Below are positions 6,747 through 14,575 of a stretch of DNA of 18,881 nucleotides, piece after piece; position 1 is the first letter of the stretch, and each line of letters opens with the position of its first letter. The translations under genes were made by a program, and so were the position numbers. The DNA lies in contig JALQPE010001559.1 of the NCBI GenBank assembly GCA_030407315.1, positions 1 through 18,881 on the forward strand, in the 5' to 3' direction. The notes below the pieces were generated by a model, which did not search any database, was not told where the DNA came from, and was given only the letters and a program-made list of their open reading frames with translations. This stretch comes from Asparagopsis taxiformis (taxonomy: Eukaryota > Rhodophyta > Florideophyceae > Bonnemaisoniales > Bonnemaisoniaceae).

Positions 6747-8025
6747 TGACCGGATTGGCGACGGGGATCGACCGGGCATTGGCAGTGATTGGACTGGACC
6801 CACATCGTTTTTCCCAGGCCCAACCTGAACGGGCGGAAAGGCTGGCTTTCTGGCTGCTGGGCGTGGCTCAGACCGTCGGATACAGCGCGTTCTTCTATAT
6901 CTTTGCGGCGCTGCTTCTGGCCTGGGAGCAGGCTTTGCCCTACGGGAAGGGCTGGCTGGCCTTCGCCTTCATGTGCGCCACGCTGACGGCGGCTGTGGTG
7001 TCGCCCTTTGCCGGGCGCATGATCGACGCGGGCCGGGGCCGCTGGCTGCTGACCGGAGGGCTGGTGATCGGCACCCTGTCGCTGCTGCTGCTGGCCGGGT
7101 CACAAAGCTACCCGGTCTTTTTCCTCGCATGGTTGGGCCTTGGCGTGGCCGAGGGGCTGTGCCTTTATGAACCCTGCTTTGCTTTCGTGACCCGCACCGC
7201 CCATGATCGCGCGCGCGCAGTGGTATCACGCGGATCACCCTTGTGGCGGGCTTTGCCTCGACCCTTGCCTATCCGGCGGGGGCCTTCCTGGCAGAGGCCT
7301 TGGGCTGGCGCGGAGCGGTGCTGTGCTTTGCCGGGGCGGTGGCCTTGGTCGGGCTGCCGGCCATGTTCGCCGGGGCCACGATGCTGGAATGCTGCCCCGA
7401 GGACGATCAAACGACCGAGCGCAAGGCGGGCGACCTTGCCGCCTTTGTGGCCGCACGTGCCCGGCCTGAATTCTGGCTGATCCTGCTGGCATTTTCGTTC
7501 ATCGCCTCGCCTATGCGATGATCATCACCCATGTCATGCCGATCCTGACCGACCGTGGGCTTACCCTTGGGCAAGCTGTCCTTGCCGCGTCGCTGTTCGG
7601 CCCGATGCAGGTCGCGGGGCGCCTGGCGTTGATGGCAGCCGGGCACCGGGTGACAGGGGTGACGGTGGCCGCGATGTCCTTTGTCGGGCTGAGCCTTGCC
7701 ATCGCCGTGCTGCTATTCATCGTCCCCGCCATGCCGCGTGCCGGTTTCGCCTTTGCGCTGCTGTTCGGGGCAAGCTTTGGCGTCATCAGCATCCTGAAGC
7801 CGGTTGTCATGGCCGAGGTTCTGGGGCCGCCGCGGATTTGGCATGATCGCGGGGTTCATGGCCGTGCCGTTCCTGATCGCTGGAGCCGTCGCCCCGCAAA
7901 CATCCGCGCTGTTGTGGCGCGTCTCCGGCTACAATCTGGCTCTTGTCGTGGCGCTGGGGTTGTCGGCCGTTGCTCTTGCTGCACTTGCGATTTTGATCCT
8001 GCGTGGCCGGCAGCAAGTCAATTAA
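6746..8025 (+). CDS. MFS exporter encoded in the ars operon
   Basis: About 426-residue, 12-helix major facilitator protein. The ATG at 6746 overlaps the arsH stop (TGATG). Helices include LLGVAQTVGYSAFFYIFAALLL, GWLAFAFMCATLTAAVVSPF (followed by the MFS loop motif AGRMIDAGRGR) and VFFLAWLGLGVAEGLCLYEPCF. Later ones include AMIITHVMPILTDRGLTL and FMAVPFLIAGAVAPQ. A second loop motif appears as QVAGRLALMAAG. Frame changes lie near 7225, 7512 (CC for CCC) and 7835 (one G too many). The context argues for export of arsenite or methylated/aromatic arsenicals, as for ArsK-type MFS proteins. ArsJ is unlikely because its partner glyceraldehyde-3-phosphate dehydrogenase gene is absent. Substrate unproven, so no symbol is given. 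Confidence 0.85.
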
Positions 8026-8297
8026 TCCAGATGAGCCTCAAGGTGTTTCGGCGGGATTGGTCCGAAGATCGGCGATGTCCGCATTGCGGACCCTCATCCT
8101 CTAAGAATGCTGCACGGACGCACGAATGGCCGTTCGGGGAAGCTGCGCCGCGGCGATCGGCCAGGGCCTGAACGGCGGGTGTGGGCCGGTCCAGCCTGCG
8201 GCCTGGTGACGTTGCGCCGCGTTTGCAAAGCCCTCCCTCCTTGCGCCTCCCCCCGCATCTGACCTACTAAGACCCTGACACATCAGGAGGAGGCTCC
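8026..8297. other. 272-bp gap between the ars operon and fabB, no gene found
   Basis: I find no coding region on either strand. A short hairpin GTCCGC-ATT-GCGGAC (8077-8091), about 50 bp after the MFS stop, could end the ars transcript, but it lacks a T-run. TGGCCG (8127-8132) and CGGCCA (8158-8163) form a second weak inverted repeat. Just before fabB, TTGCGC (8241-8246) and CTACTA (8264-8269) are 17 bp apart and might be a weak promoter. fabA, usually found directly upstream of fabB, is not here, and nothing resembling its C-terminus is visible. Confidence 0.6.
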
Positions 8298-9524
8298 ATG
8301 CGCCGCGTCGTCGTCACCGGGCTCGGGATCGTCTCGAGCATCGGCAACACTGCCGAAGAGGTCCTTGCCTCGCTCAAGGCGGGCCGTTCGGGCATCACTG
8401 CCAACGAGCAGATGAAGGAACACGGGTTCCGCAGCCAGATCGCCGGGGCCATCGATCTGGACGTATCCCAGCATATCGACAAGCGGACGCTGCGCTTCAT
8501 GGGCCGGGGGCGGCCTATGCCCATATCGCCATGGGCCAGGCGATCACGGATGCGGGGCTGGAGGAGGCGGATATCGTGAACCCGCGCACCGGCCTCGTGG
8601 CGGGCAGCGGTGGGCCCTCGACCAGCGCCATGCTGACGGCGCATGAGACGGTGCTGAAAACCGGCGCGACCAAGCGCGTCGGGCCTTTTGCCGTGCCGAA
8701 ATGCATGTCCTCGACGATCAGCGCCAACCTGTCGACCGCCTTCAAGATCAAGGGCATCAACTATTCGATCACCTCGGCCTGTTCCACCAGCCTGCATTGC
8801 ATCGGCAACGCGGCGGAGCAGATCATGCTGGGCAAGCAGGACGTGATGTTCGCCGGCGGCGGCGAGGAACTGGACTGGACGCTGAGCTGTCTCTTCGACG
8901 CGATGGGCGCCATGTCGTCGAAGTTCAACGACACGCCGGAGAAGGCGAGCCGGGCCTTCGACAAGGACCGCGACGGGTTCGTGATCTCTGGCGGGGGCGG
9001 GATGCTCGTGCTGGAGGAACTGGAACACGCCAAGGCACGTGGTGCCAAGATCTATGCCGAGGTGACCGGCTATGGCGCGACCTCGGACGGGGCGGACATG
9101 GTGGCGCCCTCGGGCGAGGGCGGCGAGCGGGCGATGCGGATCGCCTGGGCACGCTGCCGGAGGGCCGCAAGGTCAGCTACATCAACGCGCATGGCACCTC
9201 GACCCCCGTCGGCGACGTGGGTGAGATCGAAGCGGTGCGGCGCGTCTTTGGCGAGGGCACGACCCCGCCGGTGTCGTCGACCAAGTCGATGACCGGCCAC
9301 AGCCAGGGCGCGACCGGCGCGCAGGAGGCGATCTATTGCCTGCTGGCGCTGGAACATGATTTCATCATTCCGTCGATCAACGTGGAAACGCTGGACCCGG
9401 CGCTGAAGCCCGCGGAGATCGCGACCGAGGTGGTCGAGAACGCGGGGCTCGACTCGGTGATGACGAATTCCTTTGGTTTGGCGGCACCAACGGGTCGATG
9501 GTGCTGTCGCGATACAATGACTGA
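8298..9524 (+). CDS. fabB: 3-oxoacyl-[acyl-carrier-protein] synthase I, FabB
   Basis: Condensing enzyme that elongates acyl-ACP and is needed for the unsaturated branch of fatty-acid synthesis. Strong AGGAGGAGG at 8285-8293 sets the ATG at 8298 ([20 protein letters not shown]). The thiolase-fold catalytic triad is visible: Cys in [12 protein letters not shown] (codon 8780), His in [12 protein letters not shown] and His in [15 protein letters not shown]. The C-terminal NSFGFGGTN loop is also present. Frame changes lie near 8510, 9147 and 9478. The stop is TGA at 9522. Corrected length is about 408 residues, normal for FabB. fabI follows after 19 bp, so the two are almost certainly cotranscribed. 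Confidence 0.95.
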
Positions 9525-9543
9525 TATGCGCGGATAGAGTGGG

Positions 9544-10333
9544 ATGACCATTAGTCTCGAAGGCAAGCGCGGGCTTGTCATGGGCGTTGCGAACGAGCGT
9601 TCGATCGCCTGGGGAATTGCCAAGGCCTGTGCCGAGGCGGGTGCGGAGCTGGCCTTTACCTACCAGGGGGAGGCGTTCGGCAAGCGGCTGGAGCCGCTGG
9701 CGCAGAGCGTCGGGTCGGATTTCATGGTCGACGTGGACGTGACCGACGATGCCTCGCTGGACGCGGCCTTTGACGCGCTGGGGCAGCGGTGGGGCCGGGT
9801 GGATTTCCTGGTGCACGCGATTGCCTATTCGGACAAGACCGAACTGACGGGACGGTTCCTGAACACCAGCCGGGCGAATTTCAAGAACTCGATGGACATC
9901 TCGGTCTATTCCTTCATCGAGGTGGCGCGGCGGGTGCATCCGCTGATGACGGATGGCGGCACGATGCTCACGCTGACCTACCTCGGGTCGAGCCGGGTCG
10001 TGCCGAATTACAACGTCATGGGCGTGGCCAAGGCGGCGCTGGAATCGACGACGCGCTACCTGGCGAATGACCTTGGTCCGGAGGGAATCCGCGTGAACGC
10101 GATCTCGCCCGGTCCGATGAAGACGCTGGCGGGCGCGGCCATCGGCGGTGCGCGGCGCACCTACAAGCACACAGGTATGAACGCCCCGCTGCGGTCGAAT
10201 GCGACGCTGGAGGCGGTGGGCGGCACGGCGGTCTGGCTGATCTCGGACGCGGGCGCCCTATACCACGGGTGAGGTCATCATGGTGGACGGCGGCTATCAC
10301 ACGATCGGGATGCCGCAGCTGGAGAACCTTTGA
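9544..10333 (+). CDS. fabI: Enoyl-[acyl-carrier-protein] reductase (NADH), FabI
   Basis: Catalyses the last reduction of each fatty-acid elongation cycle; cytoplasmic short-chain dehydrogenase fold. It begins MTISLEGKRGLVMGVANERSIAWGIAKA, the FabI-type cofactor loop. HAIAYSDKTELTGRFLNTS is the substrate loop, and the catalytic Tyr-x6-Lys is seen as PNYNVMGVAKAALE. The NAISPGPMKTLA motif and VDGGYHTIGMP end are characteristic. One frame change near 10257 is an extra C (CCC where CC is expected); the true stop is TGA at 10331. About 262 residues. This is the triclosan-sensitive enzyme class by family. GGATAGAG upstream (9532-9539) is a weak ribosome binding site, consistent with coupling to fabB. 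Confidence 0.95.
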
Positions 10334-10344
10334 CGGAGGCGGCG

Positions 10345-10668
10345 ATGCGTCGGGTGGCACTGATCCTTGGGATGGCGGCGGCGCTGAGCGGCTGCATGGA
10401 AGGCGCAACGGCCGTCAGCGGCAGCACCGGCGGCGGGCAGGGCCCGGAGGCGCGCAAGCTGTCCAGCGGCATGTCCCCGGCGCAGGCCGAGGGTATCTTT
10501 GGCCTCGATGCGGGATACGAGCGCAACCCGGCGAACTGGGACGAAGCCTGCATCAGCTATGCCTACGATGGCGGCGCGCGCTACGTCCACGCGGTCTATC
10601 GGAATGACCGACTGGTGCGCGCGACGGACGGGCATGGCACCATCTGCACCTACGGCGACGCGCTGTAA
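10345..10668 (+). CDS. Small putative lipoprotein, function unknown
   Basis: Intact 107-residue reading frame with GGAGG (10335-10339) five bases before the ATG. The N-terminus MRRVALILGMAAALSGC is a lipoprotein signal peptide with lipobox LSGC, acylated Cys at residue 17. After a Gly/Ser-rich linker comes a small domain (about residues 35-107) with MSPAQAEGIFGLDAGYERNP, DEACISYAYDGG and a C-terminal Cys in GTICTYGD. The two cysteines outside the lipobox might form a disulfide. The layout (lipobox, then a short basic/aromatic domain) vaguely resembles SmpA/BamE-like lipoproteins, but I cannot claim that family. It starts 11 bp after fabI and is probably read from the same message. Confidence 0.75.
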   Translation: MRRVALILGMAAALSGCMEGATAVSGSTGGGQGPEARKLSSGMSPAQAEGIFGLDAGYERNPANWDEACISYAYDGGARYVHAVYRNDRLVRATDGHGTICTYGDAL

Positions 10669-10701
10669 TTCCCGGAACCCGACGCGGCATCGGGCGTTGA
10701 C

Positions 10702-10719
10702 CCTCCAAGAGATTGGAGG
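10702..10719 (+). promoter_or_regulatory. Hairpin that buries the ribosome binding site of the downstream reductase gene
   Basis: CCTCCAA (10702-10708) pairs perfectly with TTGGAGG (10713-10719) around GAGA, a GNRA tetraloop. The right arm contains GGAGG (10715-10719), the Shine-Dalgarno sequence for the ATG at 10725. No T-run follows, so it is not an intrinsic terminator. Translation control by occlusion, or heat-dependent melting, is inferred. Confidence 0.7.
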
Positions 10720-10724
10720 ATTCC

Positions 10725-11402
10725 ATGACACATCAGATCGAATTGCAGAGCGTCGACCGGCTGACACATGACGTGCGCCGTCTGACCTTTGAAAAGCCCG
10801 CGGGCTATGACTATGCCCCGGGTCAGGCCACGGACTTTGCGCTCGACCGCGACGGCTGGCGCGAGGAAACAGCGGCCCTTCACCTTTACCAGCCTGCCCG
10901 ACGAGGATCGGCTGGAGTTCGTGATCAAGTCCTACCCCGAGCATGACGGCGTGACCGAGCAGATCGCCGATCTGGAGCCGGGCGACACCGTTCTGATCGG
11001 CGACCCCTGGGGCGCGATCGAGGACAAGGGTGACGGGGTCTTCATCGCCGGGGGCGCGGGTTGTGACGACCGTTCATTTCCATCCTGCGCAAGAAGCTGG
11101 CCGAGAAAGGCACGCTGGAGGGCAACACTCTGGTGTTTTCCAACCAATGCGAGCAGGACATCATCATGCGCAACACGTTCGAGGCCATGCCGGGCCTGCG
11201 CTGTCACTGGACCGTGACCGAGGAAAAGGGCAGTCCGCTGGCACGGGGCCTGATCGACAAGGAGATGCTGGAGGACTTCGTCGATCCGGACCGGGACGTC
11301 TGCTATGTCTGTGGCCCCGATCCGATGGTCGAGGCGAGCCCGGCGAGCTTAAGAAGCTGGGTGTGCCAGAGCGGCAGATCGTGAACCGAGGATTTCGGCT
11401 GA
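10725..11402 (+). CDS. FNR-type flavin/flavodoxin reductase (FAD- and NAD-binding)
   Basis: Ferredoxin/flavodoxin-NADP reductase-fold oxidoreductase of about 225 residues, without an iron-sulfur or globin domain. It begins MTHQIELQSVDRLTHDVRRLTF, a FAD-domain strand, followed by YAPGQATDFAL. The FAD-binding RPFTFTSLP motif comes next (frame change near 10872). The NAD-domain loop is GGAGVTPF (frame change near 11062), and the family-typical CGPDPMVEA lies near 11311. Further breaks lie near 11335 and 11386 (extra C); the corrected C-terminus is NEDFG with TGA at 11400. Physiological electron partner unknown. It has its own ribosome binding site hidden in a hairpin, 56 bp after the lipoprotein gene, and is convergent with the next gene. 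Confidence 0.87.
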
Positions 11403-11458
11403 ACCGGCCGCACGGTCCGGCGGTGGGGTGACGCCCGCCTGACGCCCCCGGGCCGGTT
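11402..11458. terminator. Inverted repeat between convergent genes
   Basis: AACCGGCC (11402-11409) and GGCCGGTT (11451-11458) are perfect complements flanking a GC-rich 41-nt interior with further weak self-pairing. It fills the 57 bp between the two convergent stop codons and may act as a bidirectional transcription end. There is no clear U-tract. Confidence 0.4.
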
Positions 11459-11459
11459 G

Positions 11460-12326
11460 TCAGAACCATTGACCCGGCTCCATCAGGCCGAGATCCAGCA
11501 ATTGCCGCGAGTGCCATTCGAACGGGGCGGAATTGTGCCAGCGGAAGGTGCGGATGTCGAAGGTGGAGCCGGGTTGCGTTTCAGGGCCTTGGCGGTGCGA
11601 AAGCTGACGATGGCGGCAGTCAGGTTGTTGTGCCAGGGGCAGGCGTAGGTGTTGTATTCCTCGTCGGTAAAGGTGTGATCCTCGCGCAGGGTCAGGCCGG
11701 GGTGGGCGCGAAAGATCCCGATCCGGTCGATCTTGCGCCGGTCAGGGGGGATGTGTTCCTCGAACCGCCAGCGCAGCCCCCGAAGAAATCGAGTTGCCGT
11801 TCCTGGGGTGGTTGTGGTGTTTCGGGTCAGGCCGGGCGAGCGCATGGTATCCCGACTTGTCCAGCCATGCGTCATCCAGTGAGACGGCGTCCGGGTGGCG
11901 CTGCAGGTCCCCGGCGTAGAGATCGACGACATAGGTCAGCATGGCGTCGCGGCGTTCCTCGGTGTGGAAGGCCAGCATCTCTGCCACGGTGCGGTTTTCC
12001 GAGAAGGGAAAGAACAGGTATTCGGCGTTGTAGCAGTAGTAGAGCCACTGGCCCTCGGCCGCCGGTATCAGGCGGTTGACCGCCGCCTGCAGCGCGCCGT
12101 CCCTGTGCATGTCATGGGCGACATGATGGACCTTGCCGCGCAGGTCCTCGGCGGGGCAAGCTCCTCCGCGCCGAAGAGGATCACGCTGCGAAAGCCGCAA
12201 TGGCGATGATGGCGCAGGGTGGTGTCCAGTTCGACGCCGTTCTTCGGCAAAGATCAGCGCGACGGGCCCGCGTTGCAGCGCCCCGGCGCCGCGGGACAGG
12301 AAGTGATCTATGTCCTTGTAATACAT
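11460..12326 (-). CDS. Conserved protein resembling family 2 glycosyltransferases
   Basis: About 288 residues, soluble, no signal peptide. It begins MYYKDIDHFLSRGAGALQRGPVALIFAE, then GVELDTTLRHHRHCGFRSVILFG, which looks like the first strand-helix-strand of a GT-A nucleotide-sugar fold. The middle is rich in aromatics (QWLYYCYNAEYLFFPFSE, AEMLAFHTEERRDAMLTYVVD). The C-terminal part contains FRAHPGLTLREDHTFTDEEY, PWHNNLTAAIVSFRTAKALK and ends LLDLGLMEPGQWF. Frame changes lie near 12250, 12165, 11780 and 11545. I recognise it as a protein family recurring in Rhodobacteraceae, with glycosyltransferase-like annotation at best; substrate unknown. It is divergent from miaB across 114 bp and convergent with the flavin reductase. 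Confidence 0.7.
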
Positions 12327-12352
12327 GCTCGGCCTCTGGCGGGGCTTTTGCG

Positions 12353-12410
12353 GCAGAATCAGTGAAAATCTGGTGCATTGCAAGATGGGGGGATTCTGCG
12401 GTATCCGCAG
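12353..12410. promoter_or_regulatory. Palindromic elements in the divergent region upstream of miaB
   Basis: Between the two divergent starts lie an inverted repeat GCAGAATC (12353-12360)/GATTCTGC (12392-12399), a perfect CTGCGG-TAT-CCGCAG hairpin (12396-12410), and a palindromic TTGCAA (12378-12383). TTGCAA is 17 bp from GATTCT on the minus strand and 17 bp from GTATCC on the plus strand, so it could serve as a shared -35. Assignment is tentative. Confidence 0.35.
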
Positions 12411-12440
12411 CCCTCGTACCCGAGAGCAGGAGCGCGCGAC

Positions 12441-13745
12441 ATGGCCCCGAAGAAGCTTTATATCAAGACCTATGGCTGTCAGATGAATGTCTATGACAGC
12501 GAGCGCATGGCCGAGGCGATGGGCGGCGAGGGTTACGAGACCACCGAACGCCCCGAAGACGCGGACATGATCCTGCTGAACACCTGCCACATCCGCGAGA
12601 AGGCGGCGGAGAAGGTCTATTCCGAACTGGGCCGCTACAAGGGGCTGAAGTCCGCGCGCCCGGACCTGAAGATCGGCGTGGCGGGCTGCGTCGCCCAGGC
12701 CGAGGGCGAGGAGATCATGCGCCGCCAGCCGATGGTGGACCTGGTGGTTGGCCCGCAAAGCTATCACCGCCTGCCGGAGATGGAGGCCAAGGTGCGCGGC
12801 GGCGGCAAGGCGCTGGACACGGATTTCCCCGAGGAGGACAAGTTCGACCACCTCAAGGGCGGCCCAAGGCGAAACGCGGGCCGACCGCCTTCCTGACCGT
12901 GCAGGAGGGCTGTGACAAGTTCTGCGCCTTCTGCGTGGTGCCCTATACGCGGGGCGCCGAGGTGTCGCGCCCGGCAGAGCGCGTGCTGCGCGAGGCGCGC
13001 GGACCTGGTGGAGCGCGGGGTGCGCGAGATCACCTTGCTGGGCAGAACGTGAATGCCTACCACGGCCACGCGGGCGGGTTGGCCGGCCTGATCCATGCCC
13101 TCGCCGAGGTCGACGGGCTGGAGCGGATCCGCTTTACCACGTCGCATCCCAACGACATGGACGAGGCGCTGATCGAGGCGCATGGCACCTGCGACAAGCT
13201 GATGCCCTACCTGCACCTGCCGGTGCAGGCGGGCAGCGACAAGATCCTGAAGCGGATGAACCGCCAGCACACGGCAGAGCAATACCTGCGGTTGATCGAA
13301 CGGCTGCGCGCGGCGCGTCCCGACCTGCACCTGTCGGGCGATTTCATCGTCGGTTTTCCCGAAGAGACCGAGGCGGATTCCAGGCCACGATGGACCTGAT
13401 CGAGGCAGTGGAATACGGCAGCGCCTTTTCGTTCAAGTATTCCGAACGGCCGGCACCCCTGCCGCCGAGCGCCCGCAGGTGCCCGAGGACGAAAGGACGA
13501 CCGGCTGCAACGGCTGCAAGCGCTGCTGACGAAACAGCAGCGCAGCCTGCAGGACGCGATGGTCGGCCGCGACGTGCATGTCCTGTTCGAAAAGCCCGGA
13601 CGGCTGCCGGGGCAGATGGTGGCAAATCGGAATACCTGCATGCCGTGCATGTGCAGGCCGAGGGGATCGCGCCGGGGACCTGGCCCGAATCCGAATCGAA
13701 TCCAGTGGCCCGAACTCGCTCAAAGGGGTGATGAACCCGCTCTAG
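12441..13745 (+). CDS. miaB: tRNA-2-methylthio-N6-dimethylallyladenosine synthase MiaB
   Basis: Radical-SAM methylthiotransferase that adds the 2-methylthio group to i6A37 of tRNA. AGGAG (12428-12432) precedes the ATG. The N-terminal methylthiotransferase domain carries its three cluster cysteines in [19 protein letters not shown] and [11 protein letters not shown]. The radical-SAM motif C-x3-C-x2-C is CDKFCAFC (12911-12934), followed by [31 protein letters not shown] and [10 protein letters not shown] are further family blocks, and a C-terminal TRAM domain ends near KGVMNPL. Frame changes lie near 12862, 13000, 13040, 13380, 13460, 13490, 13622 and 13680. TAG at 13743. Corrected length is about 434 residues. 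It belongs to the conserved miaB-phoH-ybeY-corC-lnt neighbourhood. Confidence 0.95.
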
Positions 13746-13753
13746 CGCTGGCC

Positions 13754-13783
13754 CGGAACCCATTGTTTCAAAAAAGGGTTCCG
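13754..13783 (+). terminator. Hairpin after miaB
   Basis: CGGAACCC (13754-13761) pairs with GGGTTCCG (13776-13783) across a 14-nt loop rich in A and T. It begins eight bases after the miaB stop. No U-tract follows the stem, so factor-independent termination is uncertain. Confidence 0.5.
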
Positions 13784-13883
13784 ATTATCCACAGTGAATC
13801 AAGGTGGTTGCGAGAACTGTTTCCGATTTTGGGACAGTGTGCAGCGCTTTTCCCTTCACAGGGCAGGCAACTTTGCTAATGTG

Positions 13884-13953
13884 TTGTTTATAGTAAAAAT
13901 GTTTTGCGCGCGCTGCCAAACCGCGCGCAGGCATCAGGGAAAACTATAAACAA
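13884..13953 (+). promoter_or_regulatory. Nested inverted repeats upstream of the OmpA-domain gene
   Basis: An 11-bp perfect inverted repeat, TTGTTTATAGT (13884-13894) and ACTATAAACAA (13943-13953), encloses a GC-only hairpin TGCGCGCG/CGCGCGCA (13905-13912/13922-13929). The left arm contains a -10-like TATAGT (13889-13894), without a good -35. The right arm touches the AAGGGA ribosome binding site (13952-13957) of the GTG start at 13965. Either an RNA structure or a two-part protein site would fit. Confidence 0.55.
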
Positions 13954-13964
13954 GGGACCAGGCT

Positions 13965-14556
13965 GTGGCGTATCGCATTACCAAGGCCATCGCGCGATGG
14001 CGCTTGCGGCTCTCGTTGGTCTGTCGGCCGTCGCGCCGGCAATCGCCGAGGACGCTGGGAAAGAGCCGTTCATTTCCACGCAGAACACCCGCACCATCAA
14101 GGGTGAACAGTACATCCCGGGCATCTGGACGATCCGGACGGCTGCGAACACTGGGTGATGGACGACGGCGTCGAAGGCTACATGAGCCCCATGTCGACCG
14201 CAAGGGCATCCCGGTCTGCCGCCGTGCCAACACCTGCGGCGTGATGAATGCCGACCAGTTCTTTGCCACCGACAGCTACAAGATCTCCAGGCACGGCCAG
14301 GCGCGCATCGCGGAGTTCTTTCGCAGCGCCTCTGCCGTGGGATACGTGATTGCCGGTCACACCGACAGCCGCGCCTCGGACGAGTACAACATCAAGTTGA
14401 GCTACAACCGCGCGATGGCCGTGGCCGGATCGCCCGTTCCGTCGGGGCCAACATCACCGACGTGCCGGCTATGGCGAGCGGATGCCGATTGCCTCCAACC
14501 GGACGGCACAGGGCATGGCCAAGAACCGCCGTGTCGAAATTCTCTGCTTCCGGTAA
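13965..14556 (+). CDS. Secreted OmpA-domain protein with an N-terminal GxWxDxxGCxHW module
   Basis: About 196 residues. The GTG start at 13965 has AAGGGA upstream. A signal peptide (MALAALVGLSAVAPAIA, in the frame after a break near 14000) leads to a small module: GIWTD.DGCEHWVMDDGVEGYM (14117-14185) ending KGIPVC. The C-terminal half is a peptidoglycan-associating OmpA domain with FATDSYKISRHGQARIAEF, the GHTDSRASDEYN loop, LSYNRAMAV and the final NRRVEI. Asp in GHTD and Arg in NRRVEI are the usual diaminopimelate-binding residues. Frame changes lie near 14000, 14140, 14185, 14427 and 14463. TAA at 14554. It should sit in the periplasm tethered to peptidoglycan. The next gene repeats its N-terminal module alone. 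Confidence 0.82.
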
Positions 14557-14575
14557 TCCAGAAGGGACAAGGACA

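Noticed and set aside
6746..8025. ArsJ assignment for the MFS gene
   Set aside because: ArsJ works with a dedicated glyceraldehyde-3-phosphate dehydrogenase encoded beside it, and none is present.
8101..8283. A 60-residue minus-strand frame in the gap before fabB
   Set aside because: No ribosome binding site, no recognisable motif, and low-complexity composition expected by chance in GC-rich DNA.
9070..10170. A 366-residue open frame on the minus strand opposite fabB and fabI
   Set aside because: It is an antisense shadow: high-GC genes leave long open frames on the opposite strand. The plus strand carries clear FabB and FabI motifs.
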